Origin: Pinisolibacter aquiterrae
GTDB lineage: Bacteria > Pseudomonadota > Alphaproteobacteria > Rhizobiales > Ancalomicrobiaceae
Reading direction: 5' to 3'
Assembly (NCBI RefSeq): GCF_019160155.1
Contig: NZ_JAFNIH010000023.1
Location: 248,001 to 312,000 of the forward strand
Length of the DNA: 64,000 nt
The number at the start of each line of letters is the position of its first letter. The stretch's first letter is position 1. Positions 38,178 through 47,365 of this stretch are shown in pieces. A program made the translations under genes and the position numbers. Under the pieces are notes generated by a model that worked only from the letters and a program-made list of their open reading frames with translations, was not told where the DNA came from and did not search any database.

Positions 38178-39527
38178 TCAGAAGGAGCGCTGGACGCGGA
38201 GGGTGCCGAGCCAGGCACCGTTGTCCTTGAAGCCGACGGCGTTGACCGCCGACGAGAAGTCGCGCTGGATGTAGTCCGCAGCGACGCCGACGTAGAAGCC
38301 GGAGACGGGCTTCCAACGGAGGTCGGCACCGACGATGTACTGGGAGTAGTCGGCGTTCGCGAGGACGCCGGCGTTGTCGACCTTGGCGTAGGACGCGCCG
38401 AGGTTGGCTTCCCAGATCTTCGAGAAGTTGTGGTTCAGGCCACCCGAGATCGACCAGGCAGTGGTCTGCTCAGCGGCGGTGCCGGCAGCGTTGCTGTTGG
38501 CATCGGCGTTGAAGTTGACGATGTTGGCAGTGGGCGGAGCGCCAGCCGGAGCGCCGAAGGTCAGCGTGTTCACGCCGTTGATGATGGCGTAGCCGACGGC
38601 ACCCTTGGTGTAGATGCCCTGCAGGAAGGCCTTGTCGCCCGCGCCGATCATCGGCAGGTTGACTTCGACGCCGGCGCCGACGGCGTAGCCCCACTTGTCG
38701 GTGGTCACGCCGGAGCCGAGCACACCGTAGTTGGAGTGCAGAGCGCCCATGATCTGGGCCTTACCCCAAGCCTGAGCGATCGCGACGTTGGCGACCAGGT
38801 CCGGGTACTTCACGCCCTGATAGTTGTAGGTGAAGGCCGGGGCACCGCCGGCGGCAACGGCGACGCCGTTGTTGCCGTAGGTGGCGACGGCGAAGTCGGT
38901 GGTCGACTGATCTTCGATCGCGACGGAGGCGGAGATGCCGTTGCCGAACGAGAAGGTGTAGCCGAGGAGGTTGACGCGATGGTCAGCGGAGTCCGGCTCG
39001 ATGTTGCCGATGTTGTAGCCGCCTTCGATGAAGTCGAAGAACGACTGGGCGCGACCGGCGGTCAGGCCACCGAACTGCACGAACGCCTGGCGAAGGGTCG
39101 CCGGGATGTTGCCGGTGTTGCCCGACGAGTTCGTCAGCCACACTTCGATGTACGAACGCAGGAGACCGAACTCGGTCGCGGTGCGGGCGTCGAAGTTGAT
39201 GTTGGCGCGAGCGCGGGTGTACACGCCGTTGAGGGCGCGCTGCGACTGGTTGATGCCGCTGACGGTCGCGTAGAGCGGGGCGCCACCGAGGGTGCCGTTG
39301 TTGTAGTACACGCCGCCGGCGTTGCCGGTGCGGACTTCGGCGCGGACGTAGCCACCGATCTTGAGGCAGGTCTCGGAGCCCGGGATGTAGAAGTAGCCGG
39401 CGCCGTAGGCGTCGCAGATCTTCACGTAGTTCGCCGCGGCCGGAGCCTTCTTGGCGAGGTCGGCAGCCTGAGCGGTGCCGGCGAGACCGACCACAGCGGC
39501 GGCCGCAAGAGCGAGCTTGAAGTTCAT
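38178..39527 (-). CDS. Porin (Rhizobiales Omp2b-like family), copy 1
   Basis: 449 residues. Signal peptide 1-21 ending AQA-AD. The mature N-terminus has the family hallmark CDAYGAGYFYIPGSETCLKIGGYVR (about 38-62), with a likely disulfide between the two Cys, and the protein ends in the beta-signal LGTLRVQRSF with terminal Phe. Predicted 16-stranded trimeric general porin of the outer membrane. It shares the N-terminal 35 residues, layout and C-terminus with the second porin 450 bp upstream but differs in the loops. Single-gene unit with its own terminator. Confidence 0.93.
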   Translation of the reverse strand: MNFKLALAAAAVVGLAGTAQAADLAKKAPAAANYVKICDAYGAGYFYIPGSETCLKIGGYVRAEVRTGNAGGVYYNNGTLGGAPLYATVSGINQSQRALNGVYTRARANINFDARTATEFGLLRSYIEVWLTNSSGNTGNIPATLRQAFVQFGGLTAGRAQSFFDFIEGGYNIGNIEPDSADHRVNLLGYTFSFGNGISASVAIEDQSTTDFAVATYGNNGVAVAAGGAPAFTYNYQGVKYPDLVANVAIAQAWGKAQIMGALHSNYGVLGSGVTTDKWGYAVGAGVEVNLPMIGAGDKAFLQGIYTKGAVGYAIINGVNTLTFGAPAGAPPTANIVNFNADANSNAAGTAAEQTTAWSISGGLNHNFSKIWEANLGASYAKVDNAGVLANADYSQYIVGADLRWKPVSGFYVGVAADYIQRDFSSAVNAVGFKDNGAWLGTLRVQRSF

Positions 39528-39927
39528 GAGTTCCCCCTGTCAAAACAGAAACCGGGTGAGATCCTGACCCGACCTCACGGAAGACGATTGAGCGAAGCCC
39601 CAATGCGTCACCGGCTGAAGAGGACAATACATCGACTCGCGCCGCTGAGAAGGGCCGGAACGCCTCGGAGGGTCACCGCGCCGGAGCCTGTTGCGCAAAG
39701 GTCACAAAACGGCCCACCTCCAGTGGCCAAACGTAAACAAACAGTCAATTTTTCGCCACGAAGCCCCGGTTCGACGGCAAAACCCGGCGGCGCGACGCCG
39801 AGAGCCGGAACGAATCCGCGCGGGGGGAACCCGCCCGAACCACGACGCTTCCCGATCGATTCGACGCCCTCCGGCGCCGACGATTCGCGCGCCGGACCAC
39901 GCCCCACAGGACCCGCGAAAAAGAAAA
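39528..39927 (-). promoter_or_regulatory. Upstream region of porin gene 1
   Basis: About 400 nt between porin 1 and the terminator of porin 2. It has a non-coding, AT-richer stretch at 39720-39755 that reads TTGACTGTTTGTTTACG on the minus strand; TTGAC is a candidate -35 box but no clear -10 is seen. If correct, the mRNA leader is about 190 nt. No gene in this stretch. Confidence 0.4.
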
Positions 39928-39953
39928 GAACCCGGCGGTTTCCCGCCGGGTTC
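39928..39953 (-). terminator. Intrinsic terminator of porin gene 2
   Basis: Perfect 11-bp stem (39928-39938 with 39943-39953), 4-nt loop, followed on the minus strand by TTTTCTTTTTC. It closely resembles the terminator of porin 1 (same CCCGGCGG stem core). Confidence 0.9.
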
Positions 39954-39978
39954 CCCGTCACTCCCGAGGGAGATCGGA

Positions 39979-41235
39979 TCAGAAGTTGCGCTGAACGCGA
40001 ACCATGCCGACGATCGCGTTGACGTCCGCGACGCCGAGAGCGTTGGTGGCGCCCGAGTAGTCGAGGCGGCGATACTCGATCTCCGGACCGATGGCGAGGC
40101 CTTCGACCGGCGACCAGACGAGGTTCGCCTGGATGTCGAGCTGGTTGAAGTCGAAGACCGAGGTGGTCGCCGCGTCATGCGCAGCGTAGGACGCCTCGAA
40201 CGACGAAGTCAGGGTCTTGGTCCAGCCATGGGTCAGGGCGCCGGCGACGCTCCAGGCCGAGGACTGCTCGATCGCGGTGGTCGGGACCCAGAAGTCGAAG
40301 GCGTTCGCGCCCACGGTGCCGTTGAACTGACCGTCGGTGTTCCAGTTCGGCGACACGTAGGACGAAGCGCCCTTCGCGTAGACGGCCTGCAGGGTCAGGG
40401 TGTCGGAGGCACCGAGCATCGGCAGGTTGACCTTCACACCGGCGCCGACCGCGTAGCCCCACTTGTCGGTGGGAGCGATGGCGGCGTAGTTCTGGTGCAG
40501 GGCGCCCATGATCTGAGCCGAACCCCAAGCCTGCGAGATCGCCACGTTGGCGACGAAGTCGGGGTACTTCACGCCGGCGTAGGACGTGTTGTTGACCGCC
40601 AGGGCGGTGTTCACGAGCGACATGCGACGGCCGGTGTTGCCGGTCGACGGATCTTCGATCGACACCGAGGCGGAGATGCCGTTGCCGAAGGCGAAGGTGT
40701 AGCCCAACAGGTTGATGTTGGCATCGGAGTGAGCCGGCTCGAACCAGGCGCCGTAGGTGTCGCCGGTCCAGAAGTCGAAGAACGACTGGGCGCGACCGGC
40801 GGTCAGGCCGCCGAACTGCACGAAGCCCTTGGCGAGCTCGGGCAGGACGTTGCCGTTCGAAGCCGAGTAGTTGGCGATGTTCACTTCGATGTAGGAGCGC
40901 AGCAGGCCCATCTCGGTCGCGGTGCGCGCGTCGAACTGCAGCTGCGCCTTGGCGAGCGTGTTGATGGCGTGCTTGTCGCGGCCGGTGGCGCCCGAGTTGC
41001 CGATGCCGGCCCACTCACGCGAGGTGGAGAAGGCGTAGACGTCGGCGCGGACGTAGCCACCGATCTTGAGGCAGGTCTCGGAACCCGGGATGTAGAAGAA
41101 GCCGGCGCCGTAGGCGTCGCACACCTTCACGTAGTTCGCCGCGGCCGGAGCCTTCTTGGCGAGATCGGCCGCCTGAGCGGCACCGGCGACGCCGACGACG
41201 GCGGCAGCGGCGATGAGAGCGGACTTGAAGTTCAT
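39979..41235 (-). CDS. Porin (Rhizobiales Omp2b-like family), copy 2
   Basis: 418 residues. Signal peptide 1-22, mature start ADLAKKAPAAANYVKVCDAYG, the CDAYGAGFFYIPGSETCLKIGG hallmark, and the terminal beta-signal MVRVQRNF. Outer-membrane diffusion channel. Paralogue of the porin at 38.2-39.5 kb, from which it differs by shorter loops. The upstream 480 nt contain two perfect 12-bp palindromes that could be regulatory. Start ATG at 41233-41235. Confidence 0.93.
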   Translation of the reverse strand: MNFKSALIAAAAVVGVAGAAQAADLAKKAPAAANYVKVCDAYGAGFFYIPGSETCLKIGGYVRADVYAFSTSREWAGIGNSGATGRDKHAINTLAKAQLQFDARTATEMGLLRSYIEVNIANYSASNGNVLPELAKGFVQFGGLTAGRAQSFFDFWTGDTYGAWFEPAHSDANINLLGYTFAFGNGISASVSIEDPSTGNTGRRMSLVNTALAVNNTSYAGVKYPDFVANVAISQAWGSAQIMGALHQNYAAIAPTDKWGYAVGAGVKVNLPMLGASDTLTLQAVYAKGASSYVSPNWNTDGQFNGTVGANAFDFWVPTTAIEQSSAWSVAGALTHGWTKTLTSSFEASYAAHDAATTSVFDFNQLDIQANLVWSPVEGLAIGPEIEYRRLDYSGATNALGVADVNAIVGMVRVQRNF

Positions 41236-41718
41236 GATGAAACCCCCTGGATTGCAGTTTCGACGACGGGCCCTGACCCGGCCCCGGATCGTTCGACCAC
41301 TCCCGACACGTGTCGAAGATCACTCGATGTCGCCGATCGAGGCCAACATACGCCGTCGCAGCGTCTTGGGAAGCGGCAACATGGCTCGAATGGCCGGACG
41401 CGGCATGGTTGTCGGATCGATGTTGCATTGCCGTCACACTCGTTGCCACCGAGCCCCCAAAAATGGCTGTTTTCTTAAGAAATTCTTATCCATGGCCGTC
41501 GATTCGCAGCGCAGCGAGGAGGGGCTCGAGGGGGCTTCGGCCCTTCCTTCCGAGCGGATTCCGGCCGATCGGGGGCGCGCCACGCCTGCGGATGGCGCCC
41601 GCAACCTTCGATCGCGTCGCCATGAAATGCCATCTGAGCGTCCGCACGGCACCGTCGCCGCGCGTTGCGAAGGACGCTAGGCTCGGCCGACGACACAACC
41701 CTGGCATGGAGCGAATCG
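41236..41718. promoter_or_regulatory. Divergent region between porin 2 and mtnA with two perfect palindromes
   Basis: 483 nt without a gene. CGACACGTGTCG (41304-41315) lies 69 nt upstream of the porin start. TTTCTTAAGAAA (41471-41482) lies in the only AT-rich patch, followed by a second TTCTTA so that the two TTCTTA copies (41472, 41483) are 11 nt apart, one helical turn. These are candidate operators or promoter elements for the porin; no binding protein is identified. Confidence 0.4.
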
Positions 41719-42843
41719 ATGAACCCCGGCCGACGTCCGATCTCTCGCAATTCCGACGGTGTGGTGGAGATCGTCGATCAGACCGAGCTGCCGCATCGCT
41801 CGGTGGTGATCCGTCTCCAGGACCTCGAGGACGCGGCCGAGGCGATCGAGACCATGCGGGTGCGCGGCGCGCCGTTGATCGGGGCGACCGCCGCCTACGG
41901 CATGGCGCTGGCGACGGCGCGAGCCGCCGACGACGCGGCGCTCGCGGCGGCGCATCGGCGGCTCCTGGCGACGCGGCCGACGGCGATCAATCTCAAATGG
42001 GCGCTCGACGCGATGCGCGACCGGCTCCTGCCGCTGCCGACGGAAGCGCGCGCGGCGGCGGCGATGGCGCTCGCCGATCGCATCGCCGAGGACGACGTGG
42101 CGATCTGCTCGGCGATCGGCGACCACGGGCTCGAGATCTTCCGGGCGCTCCTCGCGGCCAAGCCGGCGGGCGCGCGGCTCGAGGTGCTCACCCATTGCAA
42201 CGCCGGGCGCCTCGCCTGCGTCGAATGGGGGACGGCGACGGCGCCGATCTACAAGGCGCACGCCGCCGGACTGCCGATCCACGTCTGGGTCGACGAGACC
42301 CGGCCGCGCAATCAGGGCGCCTCGCTCACCGCCTGGGAATTGGCCGAGCGCGGCGTGCCGCACACGGTGATCCCCGACAACACCGGCGGCCATCTGATGC
42401 AGCACGGGCTCGTCGACGTGGTCGTGGTCGGCACCGACCGCACCACCGCCGACGGCGACGTCTGCAACAAGATCGGCACCTATCTGAAGGCCCTCGCCGC
42501 GCGCGACAACGGGGTGCCGTTCTATGTCGCGCTCCCCTCCCCCACCATCGACTTCACCGTCGCCGACGGGGTCGCCGAGATCCCGATCGAACAGCGCGGG
42601 GGCGAGGAGGTCAGCCACATGCGCGGCGTCACCGAGGACGGGCGGATCGAGACGGTGCGGATCGTGCCGGAGGGGGCGGCGGTCGCCAATTACGCCTTCG
42701 ACGTCACCCCGGCACGGCTCGTCACCGGGCTCATCACCGAGCGCGGCGTGATCGCGGCGACGCGCGAGGCGCTGGCGGCGGCGTTCCCGGAGGCCGCGCG
42801 CGCGGCCTCCGGAAAGGCGGGTGGACGGGAGGGCGGGGCGTGA
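41719..42843 (+). CDS. mtnA: S-methyl-5-thioribose-1-phosphate isomerase
   Basis: Methionine salvage enzyme converting methylthioribose 1-phosphate to methylthioribulose 1-phosphate. 374 residues, eIF2B-like fold. Catalytic C160 in [10 protein letters not shown] and D240 in [22 protein letters not shown], with [11 protein letters not shown]-type loop at 46-57 ([11 protein letters not shown]). No mtnP, mtnK or other salvage genes adjoin it. Start ATG at 41719 after GGAGCGA. The stop overlaps the glutaminase start (GTGA). Confidence 0.94.
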   Translation: MNPGRRPISRNSDGVVEIVDQTELPHRSVVIRLQDLEDAAEAIETMRVRGAPLIGATAAYGMALATARAADDAALAAAHRRLLATRPTAINLKWALDAMRDRLLPLPTEARAAAAMALADRIAEDDVAICSAIGDHGLEIFRALLAAKPAGARLEVLTHCNAGRLACVEWGTATAPIYKAHAAGLPIHVWVDETRPRNQGASLTAWELAERGVPHTVIPDNTGGHLMQHGLVDVVVVGTDRTTADGDVCNKIGTYLKALAARDNGVPFYVALPSPTIDFTVADGVAEIPIEQRGGEEVSHMRGVTEDGRIETVRIVPEGAAVANYAFDVTPARLVTGLITERGVIAATREALAAAFPEAARAASGKAGGREGGA

Positions 42844-43772
42844 ATCTCGATCTCGACGCGCTGGTCGGCGACATCGCCGCGGAGATGAGCGAACGGGAGG
42901 AGCGCGGCGCGGTGGCGAGCTACATCCCGCAGCTCGCCCATGTGGATCCGCGCCGATTCGGGATCGCGGTGATGCTCGCCGACGGCACCACCCACGTCGG
43001 CGGCGATGCCGACGAGGCCTTCTCGATCCAGTCGATCTCCAAGGTCTTCACCCTGACGCTGGCGCTGGGCAAGGTCGGCGACGCGCTGTGGCGGCGGGTC
43101 GGGCGCGAGCCCTCGGGCAATCCGTTCAACTCGATCGTCCAGCTCGAGGCGGAGAAGGGCATCCCGCGCAATCCCTTCATCAACGCCGGGGCGATCGTCG
43201 TCACCGACACGCTGCTCGGCGGGCATGCGCCGAAGGAGGCGATCGGCGAGATCCTGCGCTTCGTGCGCCACGTCGCCGACGACGACACGATCTTCATCGA
43301 CAAGGCGGTGGCCCGCTCGGAGACCGCGACCGGGCATCGCAACGTGGCGCTCGCCAACTACATGCACGCCTTCGGCAATCTCGAGCATGCGCCGGAACTG
43401 ACGCTCGGGGTCTATTTCCACCAGTGCGCGATCGCCATGTCGTGCCGGCAATTGGCGGCGGCGGGGCGGTTCCTGGCGCTCGACGGGCGCCACCCGACCG
43501 CCGGCGGGCGGGTGGTGTCGAGCGAGCGGGCGCGGCGCATCAACGCGCTGATGCTGACCTGCGGCCATTACGACGGGTCGGGCGACTTCGCCTTCCGGGT
43601 CGGTCTTCCGGCCAAGAGCGGGGTCGGCGGCGGCATCCTGGCGATCGTGCCCGGCAAGGCATCGATCGCGGTGTGGTCGCCGGGGCTCAACCGGGTCGGC
43701 AATTCGATGCTCGGGGCGCTCGCGCTCGAGAGGCTCGCGCGCGCCACCGGCTGGTCGGTCTTCGCGCCGTGA
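42840..43772 (+). CDS. glsA: Glutaminase A
   Basis: Beta-lactamase-like serine-dependent glutaminase, glutamine to glutamate plus ammonia. 310 residues. SxxK motif S65-K68 in [20 protein letters not shown] and NPFINAGAI at about 100-120, [10 protein letters not shown], and the late [10 protein letters not shown] block. GTG start at 42840-42842 overlaps the mtnA stop by 4 nt, so it is translationally coupled. The combination of methionine salvage and glutaminase is not one I can explain functionally. Confidence 0.93.
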   Translation: MNLDLDALVGDIAAEMSEREERGAVASYIPQLAHVDPRRFGIAVMLADGTTHVGGDADEAFSIQSISKVFTLTLALGKVGDALWRRVGREPSGNPFNSIVQLEAEKGIPRNPFINAGAIVVTDTLLGGHAPKEAIGEILRFVRHVADDDTIFIDKAVARSETATGHRNVALANYMHAFGNLEHAPELTLGVYFHQCAIAMSCRQLAAAGRFLALDGRHPTAGGRVVSSERARRINALMLTCGHYDGSGDFAFRVGLPAKSGVGGGILAIVPGKASIAVWSPGLNRVGNSMLGALALERLARATGWSVFAP

Positions 43773-43784
43773 GGCGACGCCTCA
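43770..43784. terminator. Palindrome joining the stop codons of glsA and galE
   Basis: TGAGGC-GAC-GCCTCA: a 6-bp inverted repeat in which the glsA stop (plus) and galE stop (minus) form the two outer arms. With only 9 nt between the coding regions it may act as a short bidirectional hairpin. No T-tract. Confidence 0.35.
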
Positions 43785-44771
43785 GCTGCGGTCCTTGGTG
43801 AGAAGGATCTCTTCCCAGGCGATCGCATGGGCGACGATGGCGTCGAGGTCGGTCCATTTCGGCGCCCAGTCGATCTCGCGGTGGATGCGGTCGACGCGCG
43901 CGATCAGGGTCGGCGGGTCGCCGGGACGGCGGGGGCCGACCGTCACCGGCAATTTGCGGCCGGTGACGCGCTCCACCGCGGCGATCACCTCCCACACCGA
44001 GAAGCCCTTGCCGTAGCCGCAGTTGGCGACGAGGCTCCCGCCCCCGGCGCGGAGCCGGTCGAGCGCGAGGACGTGGACGTCGGCGAGATCGGAGACGTGG
44101 ATGTAGTCGCGCACGCCCGAGCCGTCGGGGGTCGGGTAGTCCGAGCCGAAGACGGAGATGCCGGGGCGCAGCCCGCACAGGCATTCGGCCGCGACCTTGA
44201 TGATGTGGGCGGCGCCGCGCGAGGCCTGGCCGGTGCGCAGCGCCGGATCGGCGCCGGCGACGTTGAAGTAGCGCAGGGCCGTGTAGCGGAAATCATGCGC
44301 GGCGGCGGTGTCGCGCAGCATGATCTCGGTCATCCATTTCGACGAGCCGTAGGGAGAGACCGGGTCGAGCCGTGCCTCCTCCGGCACCGGCACCACCTCG
44401 GGGGCGCCGTAGACGGCGGCGGAGGAGGAGAAGACGAAGGCCTTCACGCCGTGTCGCACGGCGCTCGCGATCAGTTCGCGCGACTTCACCGTGTTGTTGA
44501 AATAGTAGCCGAGCGGATCGCCGACGCTTTCCGGCACGCTCAGCGAACCGGCGAAATGGACGATCGAATCGATGGCGCCTCCTGCGAGGAGATCGTCGAG
44601 CAGAGCCCGGTCGCCGACGTCGCCGCGCACCAGCCGCGCCGCCTCCGGCAGCGCCCAGGCGAAGCCCGCGGAGAGATCGTCGAGCACCACCACGTCCTCG
44701 CCGCGATCGACGAGCGCCCAGACCACATGGCTGCCGATGTAACCGCAGCCGCCCGTCACCAGAACCGTCAT
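43782..44771 (-). CDS. galE: UDP-glucose 4-epimerase
   Basis: Interconverts UDP-glucose and UDP-galactose for surface polysaccharide precursors. 329 residues, extended short-chain dehydrogenase. NAD-binding VTGGCGYIGSHV at 5-16, S/T of the triad in FVFSSSAAVYG, and Y141-x3-K145 in SPYGSSKW. No glycosyltransferase cluster adjoins it. Start ATG at 44769-44771. Confidence 0.93.
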   Translation of the reverse strand: MTVLVTGGCGYIGSHVVWALVDRGEDVVVLDDLSAGFAWALPEAARLVRGDVGDRALLDDLLAGGAIDSIVHFAGSLSVPESVGDPLGYYFNNTVKSRELIASAVRHGVKAFVFSSSAAVYGAPEVVPVPEEARLDPVSPYGSSKWMTEIMLRDTAAAHDFRYTALRYFNVAGADPALRTGQASRGAAHIIKVAAECLCGLRPGISVFGSDYPTPDGSGVRDYIHVSDLADVHVLALDRLRAGGGSLVANCGYGKGFSVWEVIAAVERVTGRKLPVTVGPRRPGDPPTLIARVDRIHREIDWAPKWTDLDAIVAHAIAWEEILLTKDRS

Positions 44772-45272
44772 GACATCTCCGCCGGATCGAACTTCGCGCG
44801 AAGCCTAGCGGAGAAACGTCACCATCCGGTCAACGGGCCCCTCGACGAGGGGCCGGTCACGGCAGATGCGGCGTCGGCAGCCTGGCGGCGATCGAGCCGG
44901 TGGTGATCTGATCGAAGCGCAGGCCCTCCGACCGCATCCGCTCGACGGGACGGACCGCGAGCGCGCAGAGCACCACGATCCCCATGATCAGAATGCGCAT
45001 GTCGAAGGTCGGCTTCATCGGTTCGATCCGTCCACAACAGCTGAGACCCCGACGAAGACGGACGTGTGAGGCGGCCGCGATCATCGAGCGAAAAGAAGGA
45101 GATATGGGAAGAGGAACGGCTCGCGTCCCTCGCCTTCCGTTGTGCCCTGCGTTCGTTACCGAATCGTAAAGACTTCGTGACCATCCCGGGGCTAATCGGT
45201 TCGCAGGGCGCGGCTTCGGCAAAGGCGGAGACGGCGGTCGACGCCCCTCGCCTTCTCGGCTAGAGAAGGCCC
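44772..45272. other. Intergenic region between galE and the ABC-F gene
   Basis: About 500 nt. Its only coding candidate is the 53-residue minus-strand frame at 44857-45018 listed separately. The rest, including 45060-45190 with AT-richer patches such as GAAAAGAAGGAGATATGG, holds no supported gene; promoters of the ABC-F gene are expected here. Confidence 0.4.
44857..45018 (-). CDS. Possible small membrane protein (53 residues)
   Basis: Begins MKPTFDMRILIMGIVVLCALAV, with one hydrophobic segment (about 8-22), then a hydrophilic tail ending PTPHLP. It could be a secreted or single-pass small protein. An internal ATG at 44998-45000 would place the hydrophobic part at the extreme N-terminus, like a signal anchor. 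No clear ribosome-binding site and no recognised family; kept as tentative. Confidence 0.35.
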   Translation of the reverse strand: MKPTFDMRILIMGIVVLCALAVRPVERMRSEGLRFDQITTGSIAARLPTPHLP

Positions 45273-47174
45273 ATGCTCGTCGTTCAAGATCTCACCTTCC
45301 GCATCGCCGGCCGCACCCTGCTCGAGGAGGCCTCCGTGGTGATCCCCACGGGCGCCAAGGCGGGGTTCGTCGGCCGCAACGGCACCGGCAAGACCACGCT
45401 CTTCAAGCTCGTCACCGGCGAATGGGCCGCCGAGAGCGGCTCGATCTCCTTCCCCAAGGCCGCCAAGATCGGCCAGGTGGCGCAGGAGGCGCCGGGCTCG
45501 GCGATCTCGCTCCTCGACTTCGTGCTCGCCGCCGACAAGGAGCGCGCGAGCCTGCTCGCCGAGGCCGAGACGGCGACCGATCCGACGCGGATCGGCGAGA
45601 TCCACACGCGGCTCGCCGACATCGGCGCCCATTCGGCCGAGGCCCGCGCCGCGACCATCCTCTCCGGCCTCGGCTTCAGCCACGAGGCGCAGGCGCGACC
45701 GTGCTCGGACTTCTCGGGCGGTTGGCGGATGCGCGTCGCGCTCGCCGCCGTGCTCTTCTCCGAGCCGGACCTGCTGCTCCTCGACGAGCCGACCAACTAT
45801 CTCGACCTCGAGGGCACGCTGTGGCTCGAGGACTACGTGAGGCGCTATCCGCACACGGTCGTGGTGATCTCCCACGACCGCGACCTCCTCAACGCCGCCG
45901 TCGACATGATCGTCCATCTCGATCACGGCAAGCTCGTCGCCTATCGCGGCGGCTACGACGGGTTCGAGCGCCAGCGGCGCGAGAAGATGATTCTGACGCA
46001 GAAGATGAAGGAGAAGGTGGACGCCCAGCGCGCCCACATGCAGGCCTTCATCGATCGCTTCAAGGCCAAGGCGACCAAGGCGCGGCAGGCGCAGAGCCGG
46101 ATGAAGGCGCTCGCCAAGCTCCAGCCGATCGCCGCCATGACCGACGACGCGGCGCTGCCCCTCTCCTTCCCGCAGCCGATCGCCAAACTGTCGCCGCCGA
46201 TCCTGGCGCTCGACGACGTCTCGGTCGGCTACGATCCGGCAAAGCCGATCCTCCGCAAGATCACGATGCGGATCGACGTCGAGGACCGGATCGCGCTGCT
46301 CGGCTCCAACGGCAACGGCAAGTCGACCTTCGCCAAGCTGATCGCCGAGAAGCTCGCGCCCTTCTCCGGCCGGGTGGCGCGGGCGAACAAGCTCTCGATC
46401 GCCTATTTCGCCCAGCATCAGCTCGACGAGTTGCGGCCGGCGGAGAGCCCGTTCCAGCACGTCCAGCGGCTGGTGCCGGATCAGCCGGAGGCCAGGACGC
46501 GCTCGCGGGTGGCGCAGATGGGCCTGCCGACCAGCCGCATGGACACGCCGGCGCGCGATCTCTCCGGCGGCGAGAAGGCGCGCCTGCTCCTCGGGCTCGC
46601 GACCTTCGCCGGGCCCAACCTGATGATCCTCGACGAGCCGACCAACCATCTCGACATCGACAGTCGCGAGGCGCTGGTTCAGGCGATCAACGAATACGAG
46701 GGCGCGGTGATCCTGATCAGCCACGACCGCCATCTGGTCGAGGCGACGGCCGACCGGCTGATGGTGGTCGGCGAGGGCACGGTCAAGGAGTTCGACGGCG
46801 ACCTCGAGGACTATCGCCGGCTGGTGCTGGAGGGTGCCTCCGGCGCGAAGGGCGGCGACAAGGGAAACACCGACGACGGCCGTCTCTCCGCGCTCGACCG
46901 GCGTCGGGCGGCGGCGGCGCTGCGCGAGCAGTTGGCGCCGCTCCGCAAGAGGATCAAGGACGCCGAGAGCCGGATCGAGAAGCTCCAGAAGGAGATCGCC
47001 CGGCTCGACGGCGATCTAGCCGATCCCGATCTCTTCACCCGCGACGCGGCCAAAGGCACGCGTCTGATGAAGACGCGGTCCGACGCGGAAAGGGCGCTGG
47101 CGGAGACCGAGGACCTGTGGCTGACGCTGTCGGCCGAACACGAAGAGGCCGAACGCGCCGCTCTCGACGGGTGA
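45273..47174 (+). CDS. ABC-F family ATPase
   Basis: 633 residues, two ABC domains and no membrane part. First domain: Walker A GRNGTGKTT (34-42), signature FSGGW, Walker B LLLLDEPTNYLDL. A linker helix follows (about 215-285, MILTQKMKEKVDAQRAHMQ). Second domain: Walker A GSNGNGKST (about 345-353), signature DLSGGEKARL, Walker B LMILDEPTNHLDI. A C-terminal coiled coil (about 560-633) follows an 80-residue loop, as in Uup/YheS-like proteins. Such proteins act on ribosomes, in translation or assembly, or in antibiotic tolerance; the subfamily is not fixed here. Start ATG at 45273. Confidence 0.92.
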   Translation: MLVVQDLTFRIAGRTLLEEASVVIPTGAKAGFVGRNGTGKTTLFKLVTGEWAAESGSISFPKAAKIGQVAQEAPGSAISLLDFVLAADKERASLLAEAETATDPTRIGEIHTRLADIGAHSAEARAATILSGLGFSHEAQARPCSDFSGGWRMRVALAAVLFSEPDLLLLDEPTNYLDLEGTLWLEDYVRRYPHTVVVISHDRDLLNAAVDMIVHLDHGKLVAYRGGYDGFERQRREKMILTQKMKEKVDAQRAHMQAFIDRFKAKATKARQAQSRMKALAKLQPIAAMTDDAALPLSFPQPIAKLSPPILALDDVSVGYDPAKPILRKITMRIDVEDRIALLGSNGNGKSTFAKLIAEKLAPFSGRVARANKLSIAYFAQHQLDELRPAESPFQHVQRLVPDQPEARTRSRVAQMGLPTSRMDTPARDLSGGEKARLLLGLATFAGPNLMILDEPTNHLDIDSREALVQAINEYEGAVILISHDRHLVEATADRLMVVGEGTVKEFDGDLEDYRRLVLEGASGAKGGDKGNTDDGRLSALDRRRAAAALREQLAPLRKRIKDAESRIEKLQKEIARLDGDLADPDLFTRDAAKGTRLMKTRSDAERALAETEDLWLTLSAEHEEAERAALDG

Positions 47175-47240
47175 TCCCCGCTCCGAGCGGCGCGATCGGC
47201 GGACGTGAACGCCGAGGCCCTCTGCGCCGACGCGACCTCG

Positions 47241-47365
47241 GAGGCCGGCCGCGCCGGGCTGTCTTCAGAGGCCGGCCGCGCCGGGCTGTCTTCAGAGGCC
47301 GGCCGCGCCGGGCTGTCTTCAGAGGCCGGCCGCGCCGGGCTGTCTTCAGAGGCCGGCCGCGCCGG
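47241..47365. repeat. 27-bp tandem repeat, four full copies plus a partial fifth
   Basis: Perfect 27-nt units begin at 47241, 47268, 47295 and 47322; a fifth partial copy (17 nt) starts at 47349. The array lies between the ABC-F stop and the heme-binding-type gene and overlaps the last codons and stop of the latter. Each unit contains the same TGA and GGCCGGCC core on the minus strand, so expansion or contraction would not change the protein. Confidence 0.9.

Noticed and set aside
47241-47365. CRISPR-like array
   Set aside because: The 27-nt units are contiguous with no unique spacers, so this is a simple tandem repeat.
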